A stretch of 64,000 nucleotides of DNA, taken from positions 62,001 to 126,000 of the forward strand of contig MPOS01000034.1 of NCBI GenBank assembly GCA_001896555.1. Reading direction: 5' to 3'. The position numbers were made by a program, and so were the translations under genes. The DNA comes from Candidatus Phosphitivorax anaerolimi (lineage in GTDB: Bacteria; Desulfobacterota; Desulfomonilia; UBA1062). This document shows, piece after piece, positions 1 through 8,021 of the stretch. The first letter of the stretch is position 1; each line of letters starts with the position of its first letter. Below the pieces are notes generated by a model. It saw only the letters and a program-made list of their open reading frames with translations. It did not search any database and was not told the DNA's origin.

Positions 1-21
1 GGTCATCATGAAATCGAACAT
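1..21 (-). CDS. Start of a divergent gene, cut by the window edge
   Basis: Only seven codons are visible, reading MFDFMMT from an ATG at 21-19. The start is supported by AGGAGGG at 33-27, five bases upstream, and by a sigma-70 promoter behind it. An N-terminus of this kind occurs in acyl-CoA dehydrogenases, which would fit the acyl-CoA dehydrogenase on the other strand, but seven residues cannot establish this. The gene would be divergent from the XRE regulator. Confidence 0.5.
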
Positions 22-33
22 GGCATCCCTCCT

Positions 34-83
34 GATATAACATTTTGTTTTATTATTATCCTTATACGTTATATCCCTGTCAA
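34..83 (-). promoter_or_regulatory. Sigma-70 promoter with inverted repeat, divergent intergenic region
   Basis: On the minus strand TTGACA (83-78) is followed after exactly 17 bases by GATAAT (60-55), five of six matches to the -10 consensus. A perfect 8-base inverted repeat, GATATAAC (34-41) and GTTATATC (68-75), brackets the -10 element, with one arm in the spacer. This arrangement suits a repressor site. The XRE regulator read in the opposite direction is the obvious candidate to bind it, but that is inference. Confidence 0.6.
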
Positions 84-161
84 GCGCAATGACAAAAACA
101 CTTGCATTTTTATTTCAACTCAGGGGAAGATGAAGCGAAATCGTCAAGGGCGGAAAAATCG

Positions 162-521
162 ATGGGGTTCAAGGAGATCGGCAAAAAAATCCAGACGGCC
201 CGGGAGGAGCGGGGCCTGACGCAGGTGGACCTGGCCCACGCCCTCGGCATTACCCAGGCCGCTCTGTCAAACTATGAGCTCGGCAAGCGCAGGCTCTATT
301 TCCATCAGATCGAGCAGATCGCATCGGTTCTGGGCAAGCGGCTCGATTACTTCATCCAGGAAGAGAACGGCCGGAAGCCTGCTCCGGCTCCCAAAGCCGA
401 TGAAAACGCGCTAAACACCGTCTTCGAGAGAATATCCCGGCTCGACCCCCAGGAGCTCCGCCTCCTGAACGAATTCCTCGACTATCTGGAATGGAGGCAG
501 GACCATGCACCCGTTAAATGA
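162..521 (+). CDS. XRE-family helix-turn-helix regulator
   Basis: A 119-residue cytoplasmic DNA-binding protein. Residues 4-60 form a lambda-repressor-type helix-turn-helix with the usual pattern: GLTQVDLA in helix 2, ITQAALSNYE in the recognition helix and a downstream GKRRLYF. The C-terminal 60 residues are charged and ligand-free in appearance. The ATG at 162 was chosen because AAGGG lies upstream and the homologous fold begins there; an in-frame ATG at 102 would add 20 unlike residues. The gene overlaps the acyl-CoA dehydrogenase by 17 bases, so the two are cotranscribed, and it probably controls the divergent promoter at 34-83. Confidence 0.8.
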   Translation: MGFKEIGKKIQTAREERGLTQVDLAHALGITQAALSNYELGKRRLYFHQIEQIASVLGKRLDYFIQEENGRKPAPAPKADENALNTVFERISRLDPQELRLLNEFLDYLEWRQDHAPVK

Positions 522-1638
522 AAGGCAACAGGCCCTGATTGAGGATGCCCGCCGGTTTGCCAGCGAAAACATACAAATCCTCGATTCCGGAGATGACCGC
601 ACCGCAGCTGCTGCGCGACTCTACCGTGCGTTTGCCCGGGGCGGCTACCACGCCCTGCTCATTCCCGAGGATCTCGGAGGCAAAGGGCTCGACTATGTGA
701 GCACGGGCCTGGTATACGAAGCATTGAGCTATCACCTTCCGGCAACGCTCCACGGCCCGATTACCACGGCCCACTGCATCGAGATGATCAGGATCGGCTG
801 CCAAGGCGCACGCCGCGATGAGATCCTCTCGGCAATCGCATCGAAGGGGATGGCGGTGGGGTTCTGTCTCACCGAGGAAGGTGCGGGCTCCGACATCGCC
901 TCCATATCCACACGGGCTGAGCGCTCCGGCCGGGGCTTCACTATTACCGGGAACAAGAGCATCGTGATCAACCATGCCATCGCATCTCTGCTCATCGTCT
1001 TTGCCGCCAGACCCGGCAGGAGAGGACGCGCCGGCCTCAATGCCTTTCTCGTGGATGCCGCCCTTCCGGGTGTTCGGATCGGCAAGCCTTACGAGACACC
1101 GGGATTCCCCGGAAGCATTATGGGCGATGTGGTGTTCGACCACGTGCCGGTGTCTCGCGACTCGCTCCTTGGAGAGGATGACAGCGGGTATTTCCTCCTC
1201 ATGGAGACCCTTGACAAGGGGCGGCCCCTGGTCGCGGCAAGCTGCACAGGAGCCGCCAGAAAGGCGTTCGATCTGGTGCTGGATCACGCGAAGAACCGCA
1301 TTCAGTTCGGCAAGCCCCTCTTTTCCTTCCAGGGGATCTCGCTGCCCCTGGCCGAGCTCGCCACCCGGCTTGAGGCATCCCGCCTCCTGACCTTTGACGC
1401 CCTCTCCCGCATCGACGGCAACCGGACCTTCTCGATGGAGGCATCCATGGCGAAGCTCCATGCTGCAGACACCCTGCTGGACATCGCATCCTTCGGCATT
1501 GAAGTCTTGGGATACCGCGCCGCCGGGACATCGGCTGACGCCCGTGAGATCGTCCGCATCCACCAGGACGCTCAGCTCATGAAATCCATCGACGGCACCG
1601 CCAACGTGCAGAAAATGGTAATAGCATCGCAGCTTTAG
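505..1638 (+). CDS. Acyl-CoA dehydrogenase family protein
   Basis: A 377-residue FAD flavoprotein of the acyl-CoA dehydrogenase family, which oxidises acyl-CoA thioesters at the alpha-beta bond and passes electrons to an electron-transfer flavoprotein. The helical N-terminal domain, the middle beta domain (CLTEEGAGSDIAS near residue 120) and the C-terminal four-helix domain (RIQFGKPLFSFQG near 260) are all present. The segment that normally reads IYEGTSEIQ, carrying the catalytic glutamate of many members, reads SIDGTANVQ, so that position is Asp. Substrate is unknown. The start has GGAGG at 493-497. It overlaps the XRE gene and may be controlled by it. Confidence 0.88.
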   Translation: MHPLNERQQALIEDARRFASENIQILDSGDDRTAAAARLYRAFARGGYHALLIPEDLGGKGLDYVSTGLVYEALSYHLPATLHGPITTAHCIEMIRIGCQGARRDEILSAIASKGMAVGFCLTEEGAGSDIASISTRAERSGRGFTITGNKSIVINHAIASLLIVFAARPGRRGRAGLNAFLVDAALPGVRIGKPYETPGFPGSIMGDVVFDHVPVSRDSLLGEDDSGYFLLMETLDKGRPLVAASCTGAARKAFDLVLDHAKNRIQFGKPLFSFQGISLPLAELATRLEASRLLTFDALSRIDGNRTFSMEASMAKLHAADTLLDIASFGIEVLGYRAAGTSADAREIVRIHQDAQLMKSIDGTANVQKMVIASQL

Positions 1639-1693
1639 CGCCCGCACTGCACAGGTGCGGGAAATAAGTTCCGATTTTTCCTTGACAACCGAT

Positions 1694-1713
1694 ATGTTTC
1701 GTATAAGAAACAT
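1694..1713. promoter_or_regulatory. Perfect palindrome, candidate MarR operator
   Basis: ATGTTTC (1694-1700) and GAAACAT (1707-1713) are perfect complements around a 6-base centre, GTATAA. TTGACA lies just upstream at 1682-1687 and TATAAG falls inside the palindrome, although their 14-base spacing is short for a standard promoter. Location 70-90 bases before the MarR gene fits autoregulation. Confidence 0.5.
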
Positions 1714-1785
1714 TCTCACAAGAAACTTTCGGGCAGGAATACACCTTTTTTCCTGTTCCTTTGAGTGAAGACACGAGACAAAGAC

Positions 1786-2373
1786 ATGAGCTATGAGACC
1801 TCTATCCGGGAAAAGGGCCATGCTGCCCAAAACAGCGGCCGCGATCCGGAACACAATCCCGGCGACGAGGGACATCATCCAAAGGAAAGTCCCGGCAGCT
1901 CTCCTTCCCTCGAACATCCCGCCGATTTCTGCAGCATGAGGATACTCATGGCCCTCAGAAGGATCATGCATTCGTTCGACACCTACTCCAGAAAGCTCTC
2001 TGTGGATTATCATATCACCGTCCCGCAACTTATCTGCCTTCATGCCATTGTTCACGACGGCCCCATGACGCTCTCTTCGCTGGGGAAACTGGTCAGCCTC
2101 AGCATGAGCACGGTCAACGGCATTGTCGATAGGCTGGAGGCGAAAAACCTCGTGGAGCGCAGGAGGACGGACCCCGACCGCAGGAAAGTGTTGGTTACCG
2201 CAACCGATGCGGGCGTCATGCTTTCCAGAAATATGCCACCGCCACTCCATAACAGGCTGGCACAGGCCATCTCGGAACTTCCCGAGCTGGAGCAGGTGTC
2301 TATAGCCCTGTCACTGGAGCGGATCGTGGCTATGATGGAAGAAAACCAACACCCGGACAGCGCCGGCAGATAG
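1786..2373 (+). CDS. MarR-family transcriptional regulator
   Basis: A winged-helix regulator of about 195 residues. The MarR core begins near residue 51 (MRILMALRRIMHSF), continues with the helix-turn-helix (SSLGKLVSLSMSTVNGIVDR) and the wing motif ERRRTDPDRRKVLV with the family's conserved Asp-Arg pair. The first 50 residues are polar and low in predicted structure, longer than usual. Start is uncertain: ATG at 1786 was preferred over GTG at 1765, and neither has a strong ribosome site. It precedes the betaine transporter operon in the same direction, so regulation of that transporter is plausible, as is self-regulation through the palindrome at 1694-1713. Confidence 0.85.
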   Translation: MSYETSIREKGHAAQNSGRDPEHNPGDEGHHPKESPGSSPSLEHPADFCSMRILMALRRIMHSFDTYSRKLSVDYHITVPQLICLHAIVHDGPMTLSSLGKLVSLSMSTVNGIVDRLEAKNLVERRRTDPDRRKVLVTATDAGVMLSRNMPPPLHNRLAQAISELPELEQVSIALSLERIVAMMEENQHPDSAGR

Positions 2374-2501
2374 GTCCCACAAGAGGCCCTCCATTGCCTC
2401 ATGGGGCTCTCAAGGGCATCTGGGTCTTGGAAAAACCGCACCGGGCAGATGCGGCCCTGCCGTGTATGCCATGATGAGTACCATCGAAAGAAAGGCAGGC
2501 T

Positions 2502-3734
2502 GTGGACCACAAAATCGTTGTACAGAACCTCTACAAGATCTTCGGAAACCATCCCCGCAAGGGTGTCAAGCTACTGAAGCAGGGATACACCAAGGATCAG
2601 ATCCTGGAAAAGACTGGGCTGGGGGTGGGGATTGCGGACGTGTCGTTCCATGTGGACGAGGGAGAGATCCTGGTCATCATGGGTCTCTCCGGCAGCGGAA
2701 AATCAACCCTGGTGCGGTGCCTCAACCGGCTCATTGAGCCTACCGAGGGCAAGATCCTCCTGGAAGGGACCGACATCACCTCTCTGAACAAAGAAGAGCT
2801 GCGGCAGCTCCGTCAGAAGCGCTTCGGCATGGTCTTCCAGCACTTCGCTCTCTTCCCCCATCGGAGCGTCATCAGAAACATTGAGTATGGCCTCGAGGTG
2901 CAGAAGGTACCTTCCAGCAAGCGGCGGGAACGCGCCATGAAGGCCCTGGAGCAGGTGGGGCTCAAGGGATGGGAAGACTCCTATCCCGACCAGCTCAGCG
3001 GCGGAATGCAGCAGCGAGTCGGCCTGGCCCGCGCGCTGGCCCTTGACCCCGACATCATGCTCATGGACGAGGCCTTCAGCGCGCTCGACCCGCTCATTCG
3101 ACGCGACATGCAGGACGAGCTGATCAAGCTTCAGGAAAAGATGCACAAAACCATCATCTTCATCAGCCACGATCTCGACGAGGCCTTGAAGCTGGGCGAC
3201 CGGATCATCCTGATGAAGGACGGCCGTATCGTCCAGGAAGGCACGGCGGAGTCCATCCTTTCCAACCCTGCCGACGACTACGTGGCCAAGTTCGTAGAGG
3301 ACGTGGACATATCCAAGGTGGTCACTGCGGAGAGCATCATGAAGAATCCGGGCGTGGTGGCGAGCTATGCCCACGACGGTCCAAGGGCCGCCCTGAGGAA
3401 GATGCGCCAGGCAGGCCTGTCGAGCATTTATGTCCAGCACAAGGGCCGGCTGATGGGAATCGTCAGGGCCGAGGACGCCTCGGCCGCCCTGAAGGCCGGT
3501 GAAAAGGACCTGAAGAATATCATCGTCACGGATATCCAGAAGGTGTCGCCGGAAACCCCAGCGTATGAGCTCTTCCCGCTCCTCGCGGAGAGCAGTCCGC
3601 TGGCTGTTGTGGACAGCGAGGAACACCTCATGGGCGTGATCATCAAGGGCTCCCTCTTGGCGGCCCTGGCAGAAGGAGTACAAACCAATGGAAATGATCT
3701 GGATGCCGGAGATACCGGTCGGCAGAGCAATTGA
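2502..3734 (+). CDS. proV: Glycine betaine/proline ABC transporter, ATP-binding subunit
   Basis: The ATPase of an osmoprotectant importer, 410 residues, close to the length of E. coli ProV. Walker A GLSGSGKST lies at 61-69, the signature LSGGMQQR near 164 and Walker B MLMDEA near 185 with the following SALD loop. From about residue 280 there are two CBS motifs (for example LSSIYVQHKGRLMGIVRAED), which in OpuA-type transporters sense ionic strength or nucleotides. The N-terminal 45 residues with the KGVKLL segment are typical of ProV. It starts at GTG and overlaps the permease gene by 47 bases, so the three genes form one operon. Confidence 0.93.
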   Translation: MDHKIVVQNLYKIFGNHPRKGVKLLKQGYTKDQILEKTGLGVGIADVSFHVDEGEILVIMGLSGSGKSTLVRCLNRLIEPTEGKILLEGTDITSLNKEELRQLRQKRFGMVFQHFALFPHRSVIRNIEYGLEVQKVPSSKRRERAMKALEQVGLKGWEDSYPDQLSGGMQQRVGLARALALDPDIMLMDEAFSALDPLIRRDMQDELIKLQEKMHKTIIFISHDLDEALKLGDRIILMKDGRIVQEGTAESILSNPADDYVAKFVEDVDISKVVTAESIMKNPGVVASYAHDGPRAALRKMRQAGLSSIYVQHKGRLMGIVRAEDASAALKAGEKDLKNIIVTDIQKVSPETPAYELFPLLAESSPLAVVDSEEHLMGVIIKGSLLAALAEGVQTNGNDLDAGDTGRQSN

Positions 3735-4539
3735 ATACGTAATAGACCTGTTTTCCGAGCACTGCTCGTTTCTCACACGCGCATTCTCCGATTTGGTGGA
3801 GAGCGGCATCATGCTCATCGTCAACGGCCTGATGTTCTTTCCACCGTGGGTTCTCATCCTCGCGTTTACCGCGATCACCTGGTTTTTGAGCAGAAAACGG
3901 GGACTTGCCCTGTTCACCCTCATCGGGCTGCTCCTGATCTGGAACATGAATCTGTGGAGCCCCACGGTGAGCACGCTTGCGCTGGTGCTCATATCCACAC
4001 TCATCGCCATGATGATCGGCCTTCCCCTGGGGATCCTCTCGGCGCTCAATCAGTACGCCTATCGGACGATCATGCCCGTTCTCGACGTGATGCAGACCAT
4101 GCCGGCGTTCGTCTATCTGATACCGGCCATCCCTTTTTTCGGCCTCGGTCCGGTGGGGGCGATCTTCTCGACGGTTATTTTCTCCATGCCTCCGGCCATA
4201 CGGCTCACCTGCCTCGGGATCAGACAGGTGCCCACCGAACTGGTTGAAGCCGCCGACGCCTTCGGCAGCACCCGGTGGCAGAAGCTGTTCAAGCTCCAGC
4301 TCCCCATGGCCACCCCCACCATAATGGCAGGCATCAATCAGACGATCATGCTCGCCCTATCCATGGTGGTCATCGCCGCCATGATCGGGGCCAAGGGCCT
4401 GGGCGGAGAGGTCTGGAAGGCCATCCAGCGCCTGGAACCCGCCAGGGGATTCGAAGCGGGCATCGCGATCGTCATCGTGGCAATGATCCTCGATCGGATC
4501 ATGCAGCGTATCGGAAAGCAGAACGATAAACCAGTCTGA
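3688..4539 (+). CDS. proW: Glycine betaine/proline ABC transporter, permease
   Basis: Integral membrane subunit of 283 residues with a hydrophilic N-terminus and about six to seven hydrophobic segments. The EAA-type cytoplasmic loop that contacts the ATPase is visible as ELVEAADAFGSTRWQKLFK near residues 180-200, followed by LPMATPTIMAGINQT as expected for ProW/OpuAB. The end reads AIQRLEPARGFEAG, also characteristic. Start at 3688 lies inside proV; a second ATG at 3703 is possible. It forms the pore with ProV as motor and the downstream binding protein as receptor. Confidence 0.93.
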   Translation: MEMIWMPEIPVGRAIEYVIDLFSEHCSFLTRAFSDLVESGIMLIVNGLMFFPPWVLILAFTAITWFLSRKRGLALFTLIGLLLIWNMNLWSPTVSTLALVLISTLIAMMIGLPLGILSALNQYAYRTIMPVLDVMQTMPAFVYLIPAIPFFGLGPVGAIFSTVIFSMPPAIRLTCLGIRQVPTELVEAADAFGSTRWQKLFKLQLPMATPTIMAGINQTIMLALSMVVIAAMIGAKGLGGEVWKAIQRLEPARGFEAGIAIVIVAMILDRIMQRIGKQNDKPV

Positions 4540-4593
4540 GCAGGCGGCAACGGTGCAGTTTCAAGGACTAAAAAACCAAGGAAGGAGGATTGA

Positions 4594-5448
4594 ATGAGAC
4601 GCTTTTTTGGATTCACAGCTGTTCTCGCACTTTTTTTCATCATCGGCGGGGTCTCGGACGCCCGCGCAGCCAAGGGCAAACTGGAGTTCGCCTACGTGGA
4701 ATGGTCCTGTGCCACGGCCAGCGTCCATGTGATCGAGGCGGTCCTGGAAGAAAAGATGGGCTATGATGCCGAGGTCACTCCGGTGAGTGCCGCAGCCATG
4801 TGGCAGGCGGTCGCCACGGGCGATGTGGACGGCATTACCACCGCATGGCTCCCCGTCACCCACGGCCACTACATGGACAAGGTCAAGGACAAGGTCGTCG
4901 ATCTCGGCCCGAACTGCGAGGGGGCTGCCATCGGTCTGGTGGTCCCGGCGTACGTGACCATCGACTCCATCGATCAGATGAATGATCATATCAAGAAATT
5001 CAACGGCGAGATCGTGGGGATCGATCCGGGCGCAGGCATCATGAGCGCCACGGAGAGGGCCATCGATGAGTACGGGTTGAAAAACTTCAGGCTCATGGAG
5101 GGCACGGGAGCCATGATGACGGCCATCCTCAAGGAAAAGATCAAAAAGAACGAGTGGGTCGCAGTGACCGGCTGGACCCCTCACTGGAAGTTCGCCCGCT
5201 GGGATCTGAAATATCTCGCCGACCCCAAGGGTGTGTACGGCGGTGAAGAGACCATCCACACCATCGTGCGCAAGGGCCTGAAAGAGGACATGCCCGAGGT
5301 CTATGAGTTCCTCGACAATTTTCACTGGTCGCTCCAGGAGATCGGCCAGGTCATGGGATGGAACGCTGATGGCGCGGATCCGGCCGATTCCGCGAAGCGC
5401 TGGATCAGGGAAAACCCTGAACGCGTGAAGGAGTGGCTGCCGAAATAG
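4594..5448 (+). CDS. proX: Glycine betaine ABC transporter, substrate-binding protein
   Basis: Periplasmic ligand-binding protein of 284 residues. A clear Sec signal peptide (Arg-Arg, a long hydrophobic stretch, then DARA) ends near residue 26. The mature protein begins LEFAYVEWSCATAS, a pattern of the OpuAC/ProX fold in which aromatic residues form the cage for a quaternary ammonium group; WLPVTHGHY near 90 and WTPHWKF near 195 add further aromatics. AAGGAGG at 4580-4586 precedes the ATG. It follows proW by 54 bases and ends the operon before a GC-rich hairpin. Confidence 0.92.
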   Translation: MRRFFGFTAVLALFFIIGGVSDARAAKGKLEFAYVEWSCATASVHVIEAVLEEKMGYDAEVTPVSAAAMWQAVATGDVDGITTAWLPVTHGHYMDKVKDKVVDLGPNCEGAAIGLVVPAYVTIDSIDQMNDHIKKFNGEIVGIDPGAGIMSATERAIDEYGLKNFRLMEGTGAMMTAILKEKIKKNEWVAVTGWTPHWKFARWDLKYLADPKGVYGGEETIHTIVRKGLKEDMPEVYEFLDNFHWSLQEIGQVMGWNADGADPADSAKRWIRENPERVKEWLPK

Positions 5449-5470
5449 GACAGATACAACCGCAAAACGA

Positions 5471-5501
5471 GGCGCCCCGCAGCGACCGGTGGCGGGGCGC
5501 C
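5471..5501 (+). terminator. GC-rich hairpin after proX
   Basis: A perfect 10-base stem, GGCGCCCCGC (5471-5480) with GCGGGGCGCC (5492-5501), and an 11-base loop lies 22 bases after the proX stop. The following bases hold only short T runs, so it may stop transcription weakly or protect the 3' end. Confidence 0.55.
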
Positions 5502-5914
5502 CGCATGTCTTATATCCTCTGTTTCCCAATATCCCCTTTCGCATAACGGACGGATTCTCTTTCACGGAAATCAGGGAGGGGAAAGCCGGTCAAAAAAAGA
5601 AGATGCCGCCTGATGACTGTGACAGGGACGAAGATCCGCTGCCGGGCGTCTTTCTCCTTTGCTCTCACGGAAGCCAGGCGCCTCTGATGGGCAAAATGTC
5701 CTTGACATGGTCGTCACTCCTGAACTATATCATAACAACCGAAAAACACTGGGCTTTCGGCACCCCCGGGGCAGGGAAAACGACTCCAACTCATGAATTG
5801 TACGGGTTAATCTCGCCCCTGAAGCGCCTGGAAACCGCTCACCGGAGCGGTTTCGGAAAGAGGGAATCAACAGGCTTTGAGAAAACCATATCTACTGTTT
5901 TGGAGGAAAAAGGG
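5502..5914 (+). other. Long leader region of the liv operon with a perfect hairpin
   Basis: No convincing gene lies here. The region runs open in the livK frame, but the codons before 5915 lack coding character and livK has its own signal peptide. It contains a promoter at 5702-5731 and, at 5831-5854, a perfect 10-base stem (GAAACCGCTC with GAGCGGTTTC, loop ACCG). The stem has no T run after it, so it does not look like an intrinsic terminator. It would sit in a leader of roughly 175 bases and could be a regulatory RNA element. Confidence 0.4.
5702..5731 (+). promoter_or_regulatory. Sigma-70-like promoter for the liv operon
   Basis: TTGACA (5702-5707) is a perfect -35 element and TATATC (5726-5731) lies 18 bases downstream. 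This is the best promoter between the betaine operon and livK and would give a leader of about 175 bases. Confidence 0.55.
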
Positions 5915-7063
5915 ATGAAAAAGTATGTACTGCTGGTGAGTGTATTGTTCCTCGTCCTGGGGCTGAGCAGCGCCCATGCCGCCAATGACACCGTGGTCAT
6001 CGGGCTGCAGGGCCCGATCACCGGGCCTTGGGCCTACGAAGGCCAGATGGCGAAACAGTCCTGTGAGATCGCAGCCGATCTGATCAACCAGAAAGGCGGC
6101 ATCCTGGGCGGAAAGAAGGTCGTGCTCAAGGTGGAAGACGACGCTGGCGAGCCCAAGTCGGGCGCCCTGGCGGCACAGAAGCTCGTGGCGCAGAAGGACG
6201 TGGTGGCAGTGGTCTCCACTTATGGGTCATCGGTGTGCGAGCCCGCCTCCAATATCTATGAAAAATTCAAGAAGGTGAACATCGGCTACGGCGTCACCGC
6301 GGTCCGTCTCACCCAGCGGGGCTTCAACTACTTCTTCCGCACCTGCGGCAGGGACGATTCCCAGGGCAAGTTCTTTGCGGATTTCGTGCCCAAGAAGTTC
6401 AATGCCAAGCGCATCGCCATCATGCACGACAACACCGCATTCGGCAAAGGGCTTGCCGAAGACACCCGGAATGCGCTGGAGCCCATGATTGCACAGGGCC
6501 AGGCCGAGATCGTCTACTTCGACGCCATTACCCCGGGAGAAAGGGACTTCCGCGTCCCGCTCACCAACCTGCGCGAGGCTAAGCCCGAGGTGTGGTACTT
6601 CACCGGCTACTATGCCGAGGCCGCGCTCCTGGTGAGCCAGGCCCGCGACATCGGAATCATCTGCCCGTTCGTGGGCGGCAACGCGGCCATCAACGACGAG
6701 TTCGTCAAGATCGCGGGATTGGACGTGGCCAAAGGCTGCTACATGACCAACGAGCCGCTTCCCGGCGACCTGCCCTATCCCGAGGCAAAGGAGTTCCTCG
6801 AGGCCTATAAGGCCAAGTTCGGCGACATACCCTCCAGCCCGTGGCCCATCTATGCTGCCGACGCCCTGAACATCATCGCCTATGCGGTGGACAAGTCGGG
6901 CACCACCGACTCCACCAAGCTGGCTGCATATCTCAGGGACGAGGTGAACGGCGCTCCCGGCATCACCGGCCCCATCGGATTCACCGAACAGGGCGACCGT
7001 GAGGGCGTACCCTTCTACCTCTACGTGGTTGACGATCAGGGCAAGATTGTCGTATCCAAGTAG
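5915..7063 (+). CDS. livK: Branched-chain amino acid ABC transporter, substrate-binding protein
   Basis: A 382-residue periplasmic-binding protein of the Leu/Ile/Val type (type I fold). The start at 5915 has GGAGG at 5902-5906 and gives a typical signal peptide (MKKYVLLVSVLFL, then cleavage after SSAHA). The mature protein opens VVIGLQGPITGPWAYEGQ, the usual first strand and ligand loop, and has two lobes: KRIAIMHDNTAFGKG near 165 and PYPEAKEFLEAYKAKFGD near 290. It leads a livKHMGF operon. The ligand need not be a branched-chain amino acid, since this family also takes amides and aromatic acids. Confidence 0.9.
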   Translation: MKKYVLLVSVLFLVLGLSSAHAANDTVVIGLQGPITGPWAYEGQMAKQSCEIAADLINQKGGILGGKKVVLKVEDDAGEPKSGALAAQKLVAQKDVVAVVSTYGSSVCEPASNIYEKFKKVNIGYGVTAVRLTQRGFNYFFRTCGRDDSQGKFFADFVPKKFNAKRIAIMHDNTAFGKGLAEDTRNALEPMIAQGQAEIVYFDAITPGERDFRVPLTNLREAKPEVWYFTGYYAEAALLVSQARDIGIICPFVGGNAAINDEFVKIAGLDVAKGCYMTNEPLPGDLPYPEAKEFLEAYKAKFGDIPSSPWPIYAADALNIIAYAVDKSGTTDSTKLAAYLRDEVNGAPGITGPIGFTEQGDREGVPFYLYVVDDQGKIVVSK

Positions 7064-7105
7064 GGCTTTCTTGAGTTTCGAGACAAATCGGCAGCACGAG
7101 GGCAC

Positions 7106-8017
7106 ATGCACGTTATCTTGGAGCAGATCATCAACGGGCTGACCATCGGCTCGTTCTATGCGCTTATCGCCCTGGGCTATTCCATGGTCTACGGGGTGCT
7201 GAAGCTCATCAACTTCGCCCACGGCGACTTTTTCACCCTGGGCTCGTACCTGGGATATACCGTGCTCGTCTTCGGCGCTGCCTTCATGACCGCCCATTTC
7301 GGTCTGTGGGGTGCGCTCATAGCGGCCCTGGTCTTCGCCGGGGTCAGCCTCGCCATCGTGGGGCTCATCGTCGAGCGGGTGGCCTACCGGCCCGTGTATC
7401 CGGCAGGCCGTCTCCCCGCGGTGGTGTCCGCCCTGGGCGCCTCCATCTTCCTGCAGAACACCATCATGGTGGGGTGGGGCCCCAGGTTCCAGGCCTATCC
7501 CGCAACACTCATCCCCAATGTCCACATCCAGCTCGGCAGCATCCACCTCACGCTGCTGCAGATCATGATCCTTCTGCTCTCGTTCGCCCTCATGGGGACT
7601 CTCTACTACATCGTCCAGAAGACCACCTTCGGGGCCGCGATCAGGGCTACGGCCCACGACCGCAAGACCGCGTCCCTGATGGGGATCAACATCAACAAGG
7701 TCATCCTCTTCGTGTTCACCCTGGGTCCGGCCCTGGGTGCCGTGACCGGGATCATGGTGGGGATGTACTACCGCCAGATCAGCTTCACCATGGGGTGGAA
7801 CTACGGGCTCAAGGCGTTCACTGCCTCGGTTTTGGGCGGCATCGGCAACATCCCCGGCGCCATGCTCGGCGGGCTCATCCTGGGCGTGCTCGAGATGCTG
7901 GGGGCCGCCTATATCTCGGCCGCCTGGAAGGATGTCTTCGTATTCATCATCCTCATCCTGGTGCTCATCTTCCGGCCCACGGGCATCCTGGGTGAAAAGA
8001 CGGCGGAGAAGGTATAG
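7106..8017 (+). CDS. livH: Branched-chain amino acid ABC transporter permease LivH
   Basis: Inner-membrane permease of 303 residues with about eight hydrophobic segments. Family signatures are GLTIGSFYALIALGYSMVYG near residue 10, LINFAHGDFF near 36 and the ATPase-contact loop AIRATAHDRKTASLMGININ near residues 180-200. It lies 42 bases after livK and ends 4 bases before livM. It pairs with LivM to form the translocation channel. Confidence 0.93.
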   Translation: MHVILEQIINGLTIGSFYALIALGYSMVYGVLKLINFAHGDFFTLGSYLGYTVLVFGAAFMTAHFGLWGALIAALVFAGVSLAIVGLIVERVAYRPVYPAGRLPAVVSALGASIFLQNTIMVGWGPRFQAYPATLIPNVHIQLGSIHLTLLQIMILLLSFALMGTLYYIVQKTTFGAAIRATAHDRKTASLMGININKVILFVFTLGPALGAVTGIMVGMYYRQISFTMGWNYGLKAFTASVLGGIGNIPGAMLGGLILGVLEMLGAAYISAAWKDVFVFIILILVLIFRPTGILGEKTAEKV

Positions 8018-8021
8018 ACCG

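Noticed and set aside
514-2250. A long minus-strand open frame opposite the acyl-CoA dehydrogenase and MarR genes.
   Set aside because: It crosses two recognised genes and their intergenic promoter region and shows no family motif.
5489-5914. An open frame joined to livK that contains a P-loop-like GTPGAGKTTP.
   Set aside because: The livK start at 5915 has a strong ribosome site and signal peptide; the upstream part spans a terminator-like hairpin, a promoter and a leader hairpin, so the P-loop likeness is by chance.
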